Assembly (NCBI RefSeq): GCF_940677205.1
Contig: NZ_OW712331.1
Location: 930,001-994,000 of the forward strand
DNA length: 64,000 nt
Direction: 5' to 3'
Source of the DNA: [Clostridium] colinum
GTDB taxonomy: Bacteria; Bacillota; Clostridia; Lachnospirales; CAG-274
Numbering within the stretch: position 1 is the stretch's first letter; each line of letters opens with the position of its first letter. Below the pieces are notes generated by a model. It worked only from the letters and a program-made list of their open reading frames with translations, made no database searches and was not told the origin of the DNA. This document shows, in pieces, positions 8,987 through 18,803 of the stretch. The position numbers and the translations under genes were made by a program.

Positions 8987-9946
8987 TTAGTTTTGTATTT
9001 TATAGTTAAAATAATTTAAAATGTTTTGAAATGATTTATCCATATAACCACAAATAAAAGTTTTTTCAGATAAATAATCTAAATAACCGGTATGATTTTT
9101 AAAATATATTTTATAACAATGTAGAAATTGATATTTTAAATCAAAATCTGTATTATTTTTATTGTTGTTATACTTTTTATCTCCTATTATAGGGTAACCT
9201 GTATATTCTAATGAGGCTCTAATCTGATGAGTTTTTCCGGTTATAAGCTGTATATTTAATAAAGTTTTACCATCTTTAACAGTTATAGGTTCATATTTTG
9301 TTATTATTTTTTTACTATTTGGTATATATTCTTTAGACAAAATAGCTTTATTACCTTCTTTTTTATGATAAAGCTCGATAATACCAGGTTTAGTTACATT
9401 TCCATATACGGCGGTTAAATAATATTTTTCTATTAAATTTTCTTTAAATAAAGTATTTAAAGCTTGTAAAGATTTAAAATTTTTACCAAAAGCTATTATT
9501 CCGCTTGTATTTTTATCTAACCTATTACATATAGAAGGTGTAAAATCTGAAGATTTAGTATACTCACCATTTTTATACATATAAAAAATAAGTTGGTCAT
9601 TTAAAGAATTATTTTTATTATGTACATCTGGTTGAGAGACTAAATTTATAGGCTTATAACATAAAATAATATTTTCATCTTCAAATAATATTTTAAAGTC
9701 TTGATTAGTTTTTTGTATATTTTTATCTTCTTTAAAATTACTTATAGTTTCGTCAGACAGATAAATACTTATAATATCATTATTAAAAATTATTTCATTT
9801 CCGCTTGCTTTTTTATTATTTAATTTAATATATTTTTTTCTAAGCATTTTATAAATAAATGACTTAGGTGCTTTATTAAAAAATTTTAAAAGGTATTTAT
9901 CTAATCTTTGATTTTCATTAGATTTATTTATTTTTATTTCTACCAT
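8987..9946 (-). CDS. RluA-family pseudouridine synthase
   Basis: 319 residues. An N-terminal S4 RNA-binding domain (about 1-65, NQRLDKYLLKFF) is followed by the pseudouridine synthase domain with the catalytic motif RLD at about 142-144 (NRLDKNTSGIIAFGK) and the later TGKTHQIRASL motif. It isomerises uridine to pseudouridine in rRNA; RluC/RluD-like specificity is likely but cannot be told apart here. The ATG is preceded by AGGTG. A strong promoter (9981-10010) overlaps the end of ylbJ. It is co-transcribed with rnhA. Confidence 0.9.
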   Translation of the reverse strand: MVEIKINKSNENQRLDKYLLKFFNKAPKSFIYKMLRKKYIKLNNKKASGNEIIFNNDIISIYLSDETISNFKEDKNIQKTNQDFKILFEDENIILCYKPINLVSQPDVHNKNNSLNDQLIFYMYKNGEYTKSSDFTPSICNRLDKNTSGIIAFGKNFKSLQALNTLFKENLIEKYYLTAVYGNVTKPGIIELYHKKEGNKAILSKEYIPNSKKIITKYEPITVKDGKTLLNIQLITGKTHQIRASLEYTGYPIIGDKKYNNNKNNTDFDLKYQFLHCYKIYFKNHTGYLDYLSEKTFICGYMDKSFQNILNYFNYKIQN

Positions 9947-9980
9947 ATTTCACCTACAATTATACTAATAATTTAGTACA

Positions 9981-10010
9981 ATTATATAGTATAATTATAC
10001 TTTTTGTCAA
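9981..10010 (-). promoter_or_regulatory. Promoter of the rluA-like/rnhA operon
   Basis: Minus strand: consensus -35 TTGACA (10005-10010), 18-nt spacer, -10 TATAAT (9981-9986). The -35 overlaps the ylbJ stop codon. Confidence 0.65.
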
Positions 10011-11191
10011 AACTTATATTTACGTTTTTTTGATAGTTTTTTTTTCTTAAAATTGTGATTACAAAATATAGCTAATAATATTAGTATTAAAATACCAAAT
10101 ATAAAGTATAGTATAGAATGTTTAAAGCTTTCATCATTAAAACTATTAAAAACTAAAGAAGTATTATTATCTATTAAATAATTAAAAATAGGTATACAAA
10201 TTATAGCATATATAATTGCAAAAATACTATGTAATATTTTAGAAAATATGTATAAGCTTATTTTAATATCCGATTTATATATCATACTTGAGGTTTGAGC
10301 TAGTATGGATAAACCAGAAAAAGATACTAATCCGCAGGTAATAATTATAGCATAAATACCACCAACAGATGATAAAATATTTATTCCGTTTGTTATTTCT
10401 ATAATCCCCATAAATAGACCATTGCTAAAGGGCTGTAAATTTTCACTAAAAAATAATTTTCCAATTTTATCAAATATACCAGATACTTTAAAAAGTTCAG
10501 ATATAACAGAAAATAAAATAACAAAACCACCAACAATAGATATAGTTTCTAAACTACTTTTAACACTATCTCCTAATATCTCTCCAATAGTTTTATTATT
10601 TTTTATTCTAGCAAGTTTTAATTTTAATAAGGCTTCTTTAAAAGAAATATTATTATTTATAATTATAGTACCAGAGTTTTTGTAAAACCTAAATAAAATA
10701 CCAACGGTTATAGCCGATATATAGTGTATAGCCAATATTAAATAACCTACATACATATTTTGAAACATACCTATACCGATAGTACCAATAATAAAAAGAG
10801 GACCAGAATTATTAGTAAAGCTAACTAAACGTTGAGCTTCTATTTGAGATATTTTATTATTCTCTCTTAAGATAGATGTTATTTTTGCTCCAATAGGATA
10901 ACCAGATAGCATACCTAATACTAAAGCAAAAGCCCCACATCCAGGTAAGTTAAACATTTTTCTCATAAAAGGATTTAAAAGTGTTCCTAAAAAATCTATA
11001 AATCCTAAATGAATTAATAGATTTGTACCTATTAAAAATGGCAATATAGATGGTAAAATTTTATTAAACCACAACATAAGGCCAGATTGAGCAGAAGATA
11101 TAACTACATTAGGAACAATTATAATTAATATATTGAAAAATGCAACCAATAGTGGTATAATATAATAGCTTAAATTTTTAATATACTTCAT
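10007..11191 (-). CDS. ylbJ: Sporulation integral membrane protein YlbJ
   Basis: 394 residues with about eight to ten hydrophobic helices and the nucleoside-recognition (GATE) type repeat seen in YlbJ. Characteristic stretches are LPFLIGTNLLI, LGMLSGYPIGAKI and FTNNSGPLFIIGTIGIGMF. In Bacillus YlbJ is needed for heat-resistant spores and is made in the mother cell. The lysine-rich tail (KKKKLSKKRKYKF) is cytoplasmic. The gene is monocistronic here. It diverges from the HlyD-like gene at 11283 across a 91-nt AT-rich gap. Together with spoIVA and spoIID it marks the host as a spore former or a recent descendant of one. Confidence 0.8.
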   Translation of the reverse strand: MKYIKNLSYYIIPLLVAFFNILIIIVPNVVISSAQSGLMLWFNKILPSILPFLIGTNLLIHLGFIDFLGTLLNPFMRKMFNLPGCGAFALVLGMLSGYPIGAKITSILRENNKISQIEAQRLVSFTNNSGPLFIIGTIGIGMFQNMYVGYLILAIHYISAITVGILFRFYKNSGTIIINNNISFKEALLKLKLARIKNNKTIGEILGDSVKSSLETISIVGGFVILFSVISELFKVSGIFDKIGKLFFSENLQPFSNGLFMGIIEITNGINILSSVGGIYAIIITCGLVSFSGLSILAQTSSMIYKSDIKISLYIFSKILHSIFAIIYAIICIPIFNYLIDNNTSLVFNSFNDESFKHSILYFIFGILILILLAIFCNHNFKKKKLSKKRKYKF

Positions 11192-11282
11192 TTCATCACT
11201 ACTTTACTTTTATTTATATATATTATATAAACAATATTTAAGATATATTACAAGCTATTATAAATTTATAAGGAGGTGACAT

Positions 11283-12998
11283 ATGGATAGAAAACAACAA
11301 AATGTAAAAAAATCAAATATAAATAAAAGACAAAATATAAGTGATATACGTAAAAAACAAATAACAAATCAAAATAAAAACTATCCATATCCGACTTATA
11401 ATAGAGCTTATTCTCATGCTAATACAAATAAGTATCAAACAAATAATAGCAGATATAGTAATAGTAAATATAATAATCGTAACACTGGATATTATTCTTC
11501 TAGTAGAGAACCGATAAAAAATAAAAAAATATACAGAGCAAAAAAGAAAGTAAAAAATAGAAATATATCTATTATATCAAGATTATTTACTTTTATAATG
11601 TTTATAGTTATTATATCATATTTTGGTGTGTCTATATTTAAAAGTATGAATAAAAAACCAATTGACTATGAAACAATACAATATGGTACTATAGATAATG
11701 CAAGCTCAATAAAAGGTGTTATAATTAGAGATGAAATAGTATATAAGGCTTCTAAAAATGGGATAATAACATTTAATAAAAGTGAAAATGAAAGAGTAAA
11801 AAAAGGTGAAAACATTGCTAGTGTAAAAAATCAAGAAGCTATAAAAAATACAGAAGAAGACGTAGAGGCTATAAATCAAAAAATATTACAGCTTCAAGAA
11901 AAAAGAGATGATTTATCTATATTTCATGAAGATGTAAAAAGGATAGATAATCAAATACAAAAAACTTTAGACATAGCTATAAACGAACTTTCTACATATA
12001 ATATTTCAAAGATATATGAATTAAAAGATTATGTTAGTAAAAAACTTACTATAAGAAATCAAATGTTATTATCAGAAAATACAGGAAGTATTCAAGATTT
12101 ATCTAACCAAAAAGCAGATAAAGAACAAAAAATAAACCAAAATATTGAAAATTTATTAAGCAATGATTCTGGAATATTATCATATTCTACAGATGGGCTT
12201 GAAACAACATTTACATTTGAAAACAAAGATACTCTTACAAAAGAGCAAACTCTTATGAAACCAGAAAATGAACAAGAGTATAAGGTTAATGTTTTAGAAG
12301 GAGAGCCAGTTTTTAAGATAGTAAAAGATAATAATTTTTATATAGCAAGTTATATAAAAACTCAAAATATTTCTAGTTGGGAACAAGGCGAAACAAGAGA
12401 TATATATATTAATGATAATGGAAAATTAAAACCTTTAGAGGTTATTATAGATAAAATGGATATAGGTGAAAAAGAAAGCTATGTTCTTATGAAATCTAAT
12501 AAAAATATGATAGATTTTATTAACAAAAGAAATATTACCTTTGAGCTTAGTAAACCAAAAGAAGGATTTAAAATAAATATAAACGCAATAGCTGAAGAAG
12601 AGTTGTTAAAAGTACCTACGTCATATATAGTTGATGGTAATGTAAATAAAAAAATGTCTACTGGAGAAATAGTAACTGTTCCAGTAAAATTATCTGGACA
12701 AGAAGAAAATGGAGAATATACATATGTCTCTATATCACCTGGTATTTTAGAAATAGGTGACTTTATTATACAGCCAGAAACAAAAAAAGAGCTACAATTA
12801 AACCAAATATTTACTAAAAAAGGGATTTATATTGTAAATTCTGGAATATATAATTTTAAAAATATAAATACTGAAAACTCTGTTCAAAATGACCAATTTA
12901 TAATATTAGATACAAATAAAAATACAAATATAAAACTTTATGATAGATATGCACCAGATTTATCTGTTGTAAAAGGGGAGGAAATAGTTACAAAATGA
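11283..12998 (+). CDS. Membrane-anchored HlyD-like protein upstream of yggS
   Basis: 571 residues. The first 95 are a very Asn/Tyr/Lys-rich, probably disordered cytoplasmic segment. A membrane anchor (about 98-120, LFTFIMFIVIISYFGVSIF) follows, then an extracytoplasmic part with a biotinyl/lipoyl-like hairpin (about 155-175), a coiled coil (about 185-270) and beta-rich domains. This is the layout of HlyD-type membrane fusion proteins, but no exporter gene is adjacent. Its position just before yggS-sepF suggests a cell-envelope or division-linked role; that is inference. It has a near-perfect ribosome site (AAGGAGGTGA). Its stop overlaps the yggS start (ATGA). Confidence 0.6.
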   Translation: MDRKQQNVKKSNINKRQNISDIRKKQITNQNKNYPYPTYNRAYSHANTNKYQTNNSRYSNSKYNNRNTGYYSSSREPIKNKKIYRAKKKVKNRNISIISRLFTFIMFIVIISYFGVSIFKSMNKKPIDYETIQYGTIDNASSIKGVIIRDEIVYKASKNGIITFNKSENERVKKGENIASVKNQEAIKNTEEDVEAINQKILQLQEKRDDLSIFHEDVKRIDNQIQKTLDIAINELSTYNISKIYELKDYVSKKLTIRNQMLLSENTGSIQDLSNQKADKEQKINQNIENLLSNDSGILSYSTDGLETTFTFENKDTLTKEQTLMKPENEQEYKVNVLEGEPVFKIVKDNNFYIASYIKTQNISSWEQGETRDIYINDNGKLKPLEVIIDKMDIGEKESYVLMKSNKNMIDFINKRNITFELSKPKEGFKININAIAEEELLKVPTSYIVDGNVNKKMSTGEIVTVPVKLSGQEENGEYTYVSISPGILEIGDFIIQPETKKELQLNQIFTKKGIYIVNSGIYNFKNINTENSVQNDQFIILDTNKNTNIKLYDRYAPDLSVVKGEEIVTK

Positions 12999-13693
12999 CA
13001 GATTTAGATATAATACGTAAAAATATAGAAATTATAACTAATAATATAGAAAAATCCTGCATAAAGTCTAACAGAAAAATTGATGAAATTGAAATAATTG
13101 GTGTTACAAAATCTATCGATATAGAACGAATTAAAATATTAAAAAATTTGGGTATAAAAGATTTTGGAGAAAATAAAGCTCAAGAATTATTAAAAAAATA
13201 TGAACATATACAAGATGCATCTTGGCATTTTATAGGTAATTTGCAAACAAATAAAGTTAAATACATAATAGATAAAGTAAAACTTATACACTCTGTTAAT
13301 AGCATAAAACTTTTAAATGAAATAAATAAAAGAGCATCTAACATTAATAAAAATATGCCAATACTTTTAGAGATAAATATTGCAAATGAACCATCAAAAA
13401 ATGGATTATTAGAAGAAGAATTGTCTTGTGTTGTAGAAAAAGTTAAAGATTTTAAAAATATAACATTACAGGGGTTAATGTGTGTTGCACCTTTTGTTGA
13501 AAATTCAAAGGAAAACAAAAAATATTTTAGAAAAATGAGAAAATTATTTGTTGACATAAAGGATAAAAACAAAGATAATATAAATATGAAATATTTGTCT
13601 ATGGGTATGACTAATGATTATCATATTGCAATCGAAGAAGGTGCTAATATGGTTCGTATAGGTACAGGTATATTTGGAGAAAGAAACTATTGA
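12995..13693 (+). CDS. yggS: YggS/YlmE-family PLP homeostasis protein
   Basis: 232 residues, the standard length. A PLP-binding TIM barrel of the alanine racemase N-terminal type without the catalytic C-terminal domain. The PLP lysine is about Lys39 in IGVTKS; HFIGNLQTNK, LEINIANEPSK and LSMGMTNDYHIAIEEGANMVRIGTGIFG are family signatures. It buffers and delivers pyridoxal phosphate rather than catalysing a reaction. It is the first of the sepF-yggT-ylmH cluster that follows ftsZ in many Gram-positives. The ATGA overlap with the HlyD-like gene implies one transcript. Confidence 0.93.
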   Translation: MTDLDIIRKNIEIITNNIEKSCIKSNRKIDEIEIIGVTKSIDIERIKILKNLGIKDFGENKAQELLKKYEHIQDASWHFIGNLQTNKVKYIIDKVKLIHSVNSIKLLNEINKRASNINKNMPILLEINIANEPSKNGLLEEELSCVVEKVKDFKNITLQGLMCVAPFVENSKENKKYFRKMRKLFVDIKDKNKDNINMKYLSMGMTNDYHIAIEEGANMVRIGTGIFGERNY

Positions 13694-13712
13694 TTTTTTG
13701 GAGGAAGAATAA

Positions 13713-14198
13713 ATGAGCATAATGGACAAAATGAAAAATATGTTTTTTGGAGATGACTATGATGATGATTATGATGATATGGAAGAGTTTGAAGAAGAAG
13801 ATATAGAAAGAGAACAAGCAAGAGCTACTAATAATAACGTAACATCATTTAATAGATATTCATCAAGAAGACCAAGCTCTAACATAGTGAATATAAATAC
13901 AAGTGTACAGATGGGTGTTTGTATGTTTAACCCAGCTACATTAGAAGATGCAGCAGAGGTTGTTTTACAAATAAAAGATAGAAATATAGTGGTTGTAAAT
14001 CTTGAAATGGTAGAATATGAAGTATCTCAAAGAATAAGCGACTTTTTATGCGGTGCTAGCTATGCATTAGAAGGTAATATACAGCTTATATCTGACAAAA
14101 TAATGATTATAGCTCCAGTTAATGTAGAAATGTCTGGCGAGCTTAAAGATAAATTGCAAGCTAGTGGTATAAAAATACCAAATTCTATGTGGAGATAA
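13713..14198 (+). CDS. sepF: Cell division protein SepF
   Basis: 161 residues. An N-terminal amphipathic membrane-targeting helix (MSIMDKMKNMFFG) leads into a strongly acidic linker (residues 14-35, mostly Asp/Glu). The compact C-terminal SepF domain (about 70-155) contains VVNLEMVEYEVSQRISDFL and the glycine turn near GASYALEG. SepF tethers FtsZ to the membrane and bundles FtsZ filaments at the septum. It is 19 nt after yggS and 17 nt before yggT, so it is in the same operon. Length and motifs are normal for the family. Confidence 0.93.
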   Translation: MSIMDKMKNMFFGDDYDDDYDDMEEFEEEDIEREQARATNNNVTSFNRYSSRRPSSNIVNINTSVQMGVCMFNPATLEDAAEVVLQIKDRNIVVVNLEMVEYEVSQRISDFLCGASYALEGNIQLISDKIMIIAPVNVEMSGELKDKLQASGIKIPNSMWR

Positions 14199-14215
14199 AA
14201 GGAAGGCGATAATAA

Positions 14216-14491
14216 ATGAATATTTTGATTTACAAATCTTTTGAATTATTAATAAGATTTATAGATTTTATTATATTAATAAGAGTTATATTATCTTGGA
14301 TACCTTTAGATAGAAATAATCCGATAGTAAAACTAGTTTATGCTTTATCAGAACCTCTTTTATATCCTATAAGAGAAATGTTGAGAAAATCTCCTTTAGG
14401 AGATGGTATGATGTTAGACTTTTCACCAATAATATTGATATTACTATTACAAGTTATACAAAGTATATTATTTAATATTCTTATAAGATAG
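14216..14491 (+). CDS. yggT: YggT-family membrane protein
   Basis: 91 residues with two hydrophobic helices (about 8-25 and 68-88) around the family motif RVILSWIPLDRNNPIVKLVYALSEPLL, here seen as ILSWIPLD and EPLLYPIRE. YggT (YlmG) proteins sit in the cytoplasmic membrane and are linked genetically to cell division and osmotic tolerance. The molecular role is not settled. It belongs to the sepF operon. A hairpin at 14499-14532 just after the stop may end or weaken transcription before ylmH. Confidence 0.88.
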   Translation: MNILIYKSFELLIRFIDFIILIRVILSWIPLDRNNPIVKLVYALSEPLLYPIREMLRKSPLGDGMMLDFSPIILILLLQVIQSILFNILIR

Positions 14492-14498
14492 ATATTAG

Positions 14499-14532
14499 CT
14501 CTAGTTGGTATAGCAGTTATATACAACTAGAG
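14499..14532 (+). terminator. Terminator-like hairpin after yggT
   Basis: A 9-bp inverted repeat (CTCTAGTTG, 14499-14507 and 14524-14532) with a 16-nt loop, followed by TTAATTTTAATTATTTT. The weak stem suggests partial termination. Confidence 0.5.
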
Positions 14533-14585
14533 TTAATTTTAATTATTTTATAAAGTTTAATTTTTATTTAAAGGACTATGTTATT

Positions 14586-15380
14586 ATGATTAACAAACAA
14601 GATTTTTTAAACAATATTTCAAATAAAGATGATAAAATATTATTTTCTAAAATAATAGACCAATTGATTTTTTGTAAAAAAAATTACGAAAATACATTTA
14701 CAGATTTTTTGCCTATATTAAAATATTTAGAATTTAATACTTTATTATCTAAATATTACATACAAGAAAATATAATGATTTTTGGTGGATTTAGTGATGC
14801 AGAAAGAGTTATTATTGGTTTTTTTCCAGAATATATAGAGCCCAATAATAATGATTTTCCTATATCAGTATTAGAAATAACATATAATAAAAAATATAGT
14901 AAAGAACTTAATCATAGAGATTTTTTAGGGTCCATTTTAGGACTTGGAATAGATAGAAGTAAAGTAGGAGATATAGTAATAAATGATGATAAAGCTATTT
15001 GTTTTTTATATAATGATATATTAGAATACGTAAATATAAATTTAGAAAAAGTTTCTTCTACTAAAGTAAAAACTAAAATATTAACTTTAGAAGAATGTAA
15101 TATACCAAAGCCTAAATTAGAAGAAAAGGCTATAATAGTATCTTCTCTTAGGTTAGATGCAGTTTTATCAGGTGCGTTTAATTTAGCAAGAGGCAAAATA
15201 TCGGATTATATAAAAGGTGAAAAGGCCTTTGTAAATTTTGTTGTAAATATAAATGGAGCTAAAAATGTAAAAGAAGATGATATAATAACTCTTAGAGGTG
15301 TAGGAAGAATAAAGGTATTAAATATTATTGGAAAAACAAAAAAAGATAGGATAATTTTAAATATAGCAAAATATATTTAA
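14586..15380 (+). CDS. ylmH: YlmH-type S4-domain RNA-binding protein
   Basis: 264 residues. The N-terminal half is the YlmH alpha/beta part (GFSDAERVIIGFFPEY near 60-77, HRDFLGSILGLGIDRSKVGDI near 106-126). The C-terminal part (about 185-250) is an S4 RNA-binding domain (SSLRLDAVLSGAFNLAR). YlmH homologues bind ribosomal complexes and have been linked to rescue of stalled translation as well as division clusters. The ATG at 14586 has AAGGA 10 nt upstream. The usual neighbour divIVA is not next; dnaX follows after 12 nt. Confidence 0.85.
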   Translation: MINKQDFLNNISNKDDKILFSKIIDQLIFCKKNYENTFTDFLPILKYLEFNTLLSKYYIQENIMIFGGFSDAERVIIGFFPEYIEPNNNDFPISVLEITYNKKYSKELNHRDFLGSILGLGIDRSKVGDIVINDDKAICFLYNDILEYVNINLEKVSSTKVKTKILTLEECNIPKPKLEEKAIIVSSLRLDAVLSGAFNLARGKISDYIKGEKAFVNFVVNINGAKNVKEDDIITLRGVGRIKVLNIIGKTKKDRIILNIAKYI

Positions 15381-15392
15381 AGAGGTGAAAAA

Positions 15393-16985
15393 ATGAGCTA
15401 TACAGCATTATATAGAAGACTTAGACCTAAAAATTTTGAACAAGTAATAGGTCAAGACCATATAGTTAAAACATTAAAAAATCAATTAGAAACAGATAGG
15501 ATAAGCCACTCTTATTTATTTTGTGGCACTAGAGGGACAGGTAAAACATCTACTGCAAAAATATTTGCAAAGCTTTTAAATTGTAAACAACCTATAAATA
15601 ATTCGCCTTGTGATAAATGTTCTATGTGTGAAGCTTTTAATGAAAATAGAAATTTAAATATAATAGAAATAGATGCAGCAAGTAATAATAGTGTAGATGA
15701 TATAAGAGAAATAAGAGAAGAAGTAAAATATCCTCCAACAGATGGAAGATTTAAGGTTTATATAATAGATGAAGTACATATGCTTTCTATAGGCGCATTT
15801 AATGCACTTTTAAAAACTTTGGAAGAACCCCCAAGCTATGTAATATTTATTTTAGCTACAACAGACCCTCATAAAATACCTGTTACTATATTATCTAGAT
15901 GTCAAAGGTTTGATTTTAAGCGAATATCTAATGATGATATGGCTAAAGCAATGAAAAAATATATGGAGAACGATAATATAGATATAGATGATGGAGCTCT
16001 ATATTATATAGCCAAAATATCAGATGGAGCTATGAGAGATGCTCTTAGTATATTAGACCAATGTATATCATTTTATTATGGAGAAAAATTAACTTTAGAT
16101 AAAATTTTAGAAATCGTTGGAGCTGTTGATGATGAAGTATTTTTCAGGTTTACAGATGCAATTATAAATTTTTCTTCACTAGATGTAATAAACATAATAG
16201 ATGAGATTGTACAAAATGGTAGAGATATTTCACAATTTATTACAGACTTTATAGGTCATATAAGAAACCTTATTATTTGTTCTATATCAACAACTGAAAA
16301 TAATAATATAGATATTTCTAAAGAAAAACTTGAAAAATTAAAAAAACAAGCTGAAAAAATAGATACACAATATTTAATAAAACTTATAAATGAATTTTCT
16401 AATATACAGTCTATGTTAAAGTATTCTTTTGATGAAAGAATTATATTAGAAGCTAGTTGTATAAAGTTATGCTCTGCTATAGCGGAAGAAGATATTACAG
16501 ATATAAAACAAAAGATTAATTTTTTAGAAAAAAAGATGGAAGAAAATAATGTTAAAACAGTATATATAGAAAAAAATGTAGATATAGATACAGAAAAACA
16601 AGCTGAAAAAATAAAACATAGAGAGTTGGCAGTATCTGAAGATTTAAAAATTGCAATAGATAATTATAGTATGCTTATAAATAAATTTAGCCAACCAGAA
16701 AAAGTATATTTGGAAAACTCTACACCTAAAAGTTTAGAAGACAAATTTTTATATATTGTTTCTAATAGTACATTTGTACCAAGTTTAGAAAAGATTAAAC
16801 AACAATTAGAAGAAGCATTATTTGAATTATTTAATAAGCAATATGAAATAAAGATAATATCTAAACAAAAATATGAAGAAGAATATAAAAAACTTATGAT
16901 TAAAGACAATAATCAAACAGATAATACAAATAGTATAGAAGATATGATAAAACTTTTTCCAGAAGATATAATTAATGTAGATTAA
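15393..16985 (+). CDS. dnaX: DNA polymerase III subunit gamma/tau
   Basis: 530 residues. The AAA+ clamp-loader ATPase has Walker A GTRGTGKTS (about 45-53), a zinc-binding cysteine set (Cys64, 73, 76, 79), Walker B IIDEVHML (about 123-130) and the sensor sequence ILSRCQRFDFKR. The oligomerisation domain follows (to about 370), then a Lys/Glu-rich tau-like tail. It loads the sliding clamp during replication. An AGAGGTG site precedes the ATG. The order dnaX-ybaB-recR is conserved in most bacteria. Length is typical for Gram-positives that make a tau-like product. Confidence 0.95.
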   Translation: MSYTALYRRLRPKNFEQVIGQDHIVKTLKNQLETDRISHSYLFCGTRGTGKTSTAKIFAKLLNCKQPINNSPCDKCSMCEAFNENRNLNIIEIDAASNNSVDDIREIREEVKYPPTDGRFKVYIIDEVHMLSIGAFNALLKTLEEPPSYVIFILATTDPHKIPVTILSRCQRFDFKRISNDDMAKAMKKYMENDNIDIDDGALYYIAKISDGAMRDALSILDQCISFYYGEKLTLDKILEIVGAVDDEVFFRFTDAIINFSSLDVINIIDEIVQNGRDISQFITDFIGHIRNLIICSISTTENNNIDISKEKLEKLKKQAEKIDTQYLIKLINEFSNIQSMLKYSFDERIILEASCIKLCSAIAEEDITDIKQKINFLEKKMEENNVKTVYIEKNVDIDTEKQAEKIKHRELAVSEDLKIAIDNYSMLINKFSQPEKVYLENSTPKSLEDKFLYIVSNSTFVPSLEKIKQQLEEALFELFNKQYEIKIISKQKYEEEYKKLMIKDNNQTDNTNSIEDMIKLFPEDIINVD

Positions 16986-17082
16986 TTATAAAAAATTAAA
17001 TTAAAATATTGATTTAAATATAAAAATAGTTTAAAATTAAAAAGAATTAATTATAAAATAATATTTTAGGAGGAAATAGATT

Positions 17083-17433
17083 ATGGCTAGAGGTGGATTT
17101 GGTGGAGGTTTCCCAGGTGGAATGAATATGAATAACCTTATGAAACAAGCACAAAAAATGCAAAAACAAATGGAAGAAATGCAAGCAGAGCTAGAAACAA
17201 AAGAGTTTGAGATAACTAGCGGTGGCGGAGCAGTAAAAATAGTTATAACTGGTAAAAAAGAAATAAAAAGTATAGATATAGACAAAGATGTAGTAGACCC
17301 AGATGATGTTGAAATGCTCCAAGACTTAATATTAACAGCAGTTAATGAAGCTATTAGACAAGTGGAAGAGTCTGCATCTAGTCAAATGAGCAAATTTACT
17401 GGTGGAATGGGTCTTCCAGGAGGACTTTTTTAG
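17083..17433 (+). CDS. YbaB/EbfC nucleoid-associated protein
   Basis: 116 residues. A Gly/Met-rich N-terminus ([15 protein letters not shown]) leads into two helices ([20 protein letters not shown]) and the beta core with [19 protein letters not shown]. YbaB/EbfC proteins form tweezers-like dimers that bind DNA. The gene lies 97 nt after dnaX and 12 nt before recR, its normal place. An AGGAGG site precedes the ATG. The 97-nt gap holds no RNA gene that I can recognise. Confidence 0.93.
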   Translation: MARGGFGGGFPGGMNMNNLMKQAQKMQKQMEEMQAELETKEFEITSGGGAVKIVITGKKEIKSIDIDKDVVDPDDVEMLQDLILTAVNEAIRQVEESASSQMSKFTGGMGLPGGLF

Positions 17434-17445
17434 AGGTGATTTATA

Positions 17446-18045
17446 TTGAATTATTATGGCAATAAAGTAACAAAACTTATAGAAGAGCTATCTAAATTGC
17501 CTGGTATAGGAGGTAAGTCTGCACAAAGACTTGCCTTTTATATAATTAATATGCCTATGGAAAATGCAAAAGCACTTACAGACAGTATATTAGATGCAAA
17601 GCAAAGTATAAAATATTGTTCTATATGTTGTAATATTACAGATAAAGACCCTTGTCATATTTGTTCTAATGAAAAAAGAGATAAAACAATAATAATGGTT
17701 GTAGAAGACCCAAGAGATATGGCGGCATATGAAAAAACAAAAGAATATAAAGGTTTATACCATATTTTAAATGGAGCAATTTCTCCTATGACAGGTATTA
17801 CACCACAAGATATAAAAATAAAAGAGCTTTTAAAAAGATTACAAGATAACACAGTAGAAGAAGTTATTTTAGCTACAAATCCTAATATAGAGGGAGAAGC
17901 AACGGCAATGTATATTAGTAGATTATTAAAACCTATTGGTATTAAAGTATCGAGAATAGCTCACGGTGTACCTGTTGGTGGTGATTTAGAATTTATAGAT
18001 GAGGTAACACTTTCTAGAGCATTACAAGGTAGACAACCTATATAA
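17446..18045 (+). CDS. recR: Recombination protein RecR
   Basis: 199 residues, family length. Helix-hairpin-helix near 10-30 ([13 protein letters not shown]), C4 zinc finger ([16 protein letters not shown], about 57-72), Toprim domain ([14 protein letters not shown], about 80-95) and a C-terminal end with [16 protein letters not shown]. RecR works with RecO and RecF in loading RecA at gaps. The start codon is TTG at 17446, supported by AGAGGTGAT upstream; no better in-frame ATG preserves the N-terminal helix. It is in the dnaX operon. Confidence 0.95.
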   Translation: MNYYGNKVTKLIEELSKLPGIGGKSAQRLAFYIINMPMENAKALTDSILDAKQSIKYCSICCNITDKDPCHICSNEKRDKTIIMVVEDPRDMAAYEKTKEYKGLYHILNGAISPMTGITPQDIKIKELLKRLQDNTVEEVILATNPNIEGEATAMYISRLLKPIGIKVSRIAHGVPVGGDLEFIDEVTLSRALQGRQPI

Positions 18046-18062
18046 GAAAAGGAGAGTATAAT

Positions 18063-18692
18063 ATGAATATTATAAAGCCCACATTTTTTATAGAACAAGA
18101 TTTAGATGAAGATAAAATTTTAAAAACCATAGAAAGAGCAGGCAGAACTTGTTATAAAAGTGAAAATTTAATTAATAGTGAAAGTGCTAAAAAGTTTGTA
18201 AAAAACATTATAAAACTTGGACACGAATCTGTTATAGAGCATGAAAAAATAACTGTTAGGATAATATGTGACAGAGGGGTTAGTCATGAAATAGTAAGAC
18301 ATAGAATAGCTAGCTATTCTCAAGAAAGTACAAGATATTGCAACTATTGTAATGATAGATTTGGTAATGAGCTTACATTTATAGAACCTTGTTTTTTTTC
18401 ATCAGATGAAGAACAAGATAAGAAAAATAAACAAATCTGGATAGAAACAATGGAAATGATAGAAAAAAAATATAACGAACTTATACAAAATGGAGCAAAA
18501 CCAGAAGAAGCAAGAGCTATATTACCTAATTCATTAAAAACAGAAATAGTTGTAACTATGAATTTAAGAGCTTGGAGACACTTTTTTAAATTAAGAACAG
18601 ATAAAACAGCTCATCCACAAATAAGAGAAATATCTAATATGATTTTAGATGAATTTAAAGTTAAACTACCTACTATTTTTGAAGATTTATAA
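18063..18692 (+). CDS. thyX: Flavin-dependent thymidylate synthase
   Basis: 209 residues. The ThyX signature RHR-x7-8-S is present as VRHRIASYSQESTRY. Later NLRAWRHFFKLRT and AHPQIREI complete the active site. It makes dTMP from dUMP using methylene-tetrahydrofolate, FAD and NADPH. No thyA is visible in the window. An AAGGAG site precedes the ATG 18 nt after recR, so it may be the last gene of the dnaX operon. A strong bidirectional terminator follows at 18804-18837. Confidence 0.95.
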   Translation: MNIIKPTFFIEQDLDEDKILKTIERAGRTCYKSENLINSESAKKFVKNIIKLGHESVIEHEKITVRIICDRGVSHEIVRHRIASYSQESTRYCNYCNDRFGNELTFIEPCFFSSDEEQDKKNKQIWIETMEMIEKKYNELIQNGAKPEEARAILPNSLKTEIVVTMNLRAWRHFFKLRTDKTAHPQIREISNMILDEFKVKLPTIFEDL

Positions 18693-18803
18693 GATGTTAT
18701 ATTTATTATGAGCATTAGGTTTTAAATAAAAAATAACAGTAATTTAAATTATGAAATTTTTAAAAATATAATAAAAAATTTATTTTATAAGATATATTTA
18801 AAT

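Noticed and set aside
16986-17082. Signal recognition particle RNA near dnaX
   Set aside because: The gap is purely A/T-rich with no SRP-like helix or conserved GGAA/GAGAC-type loop.
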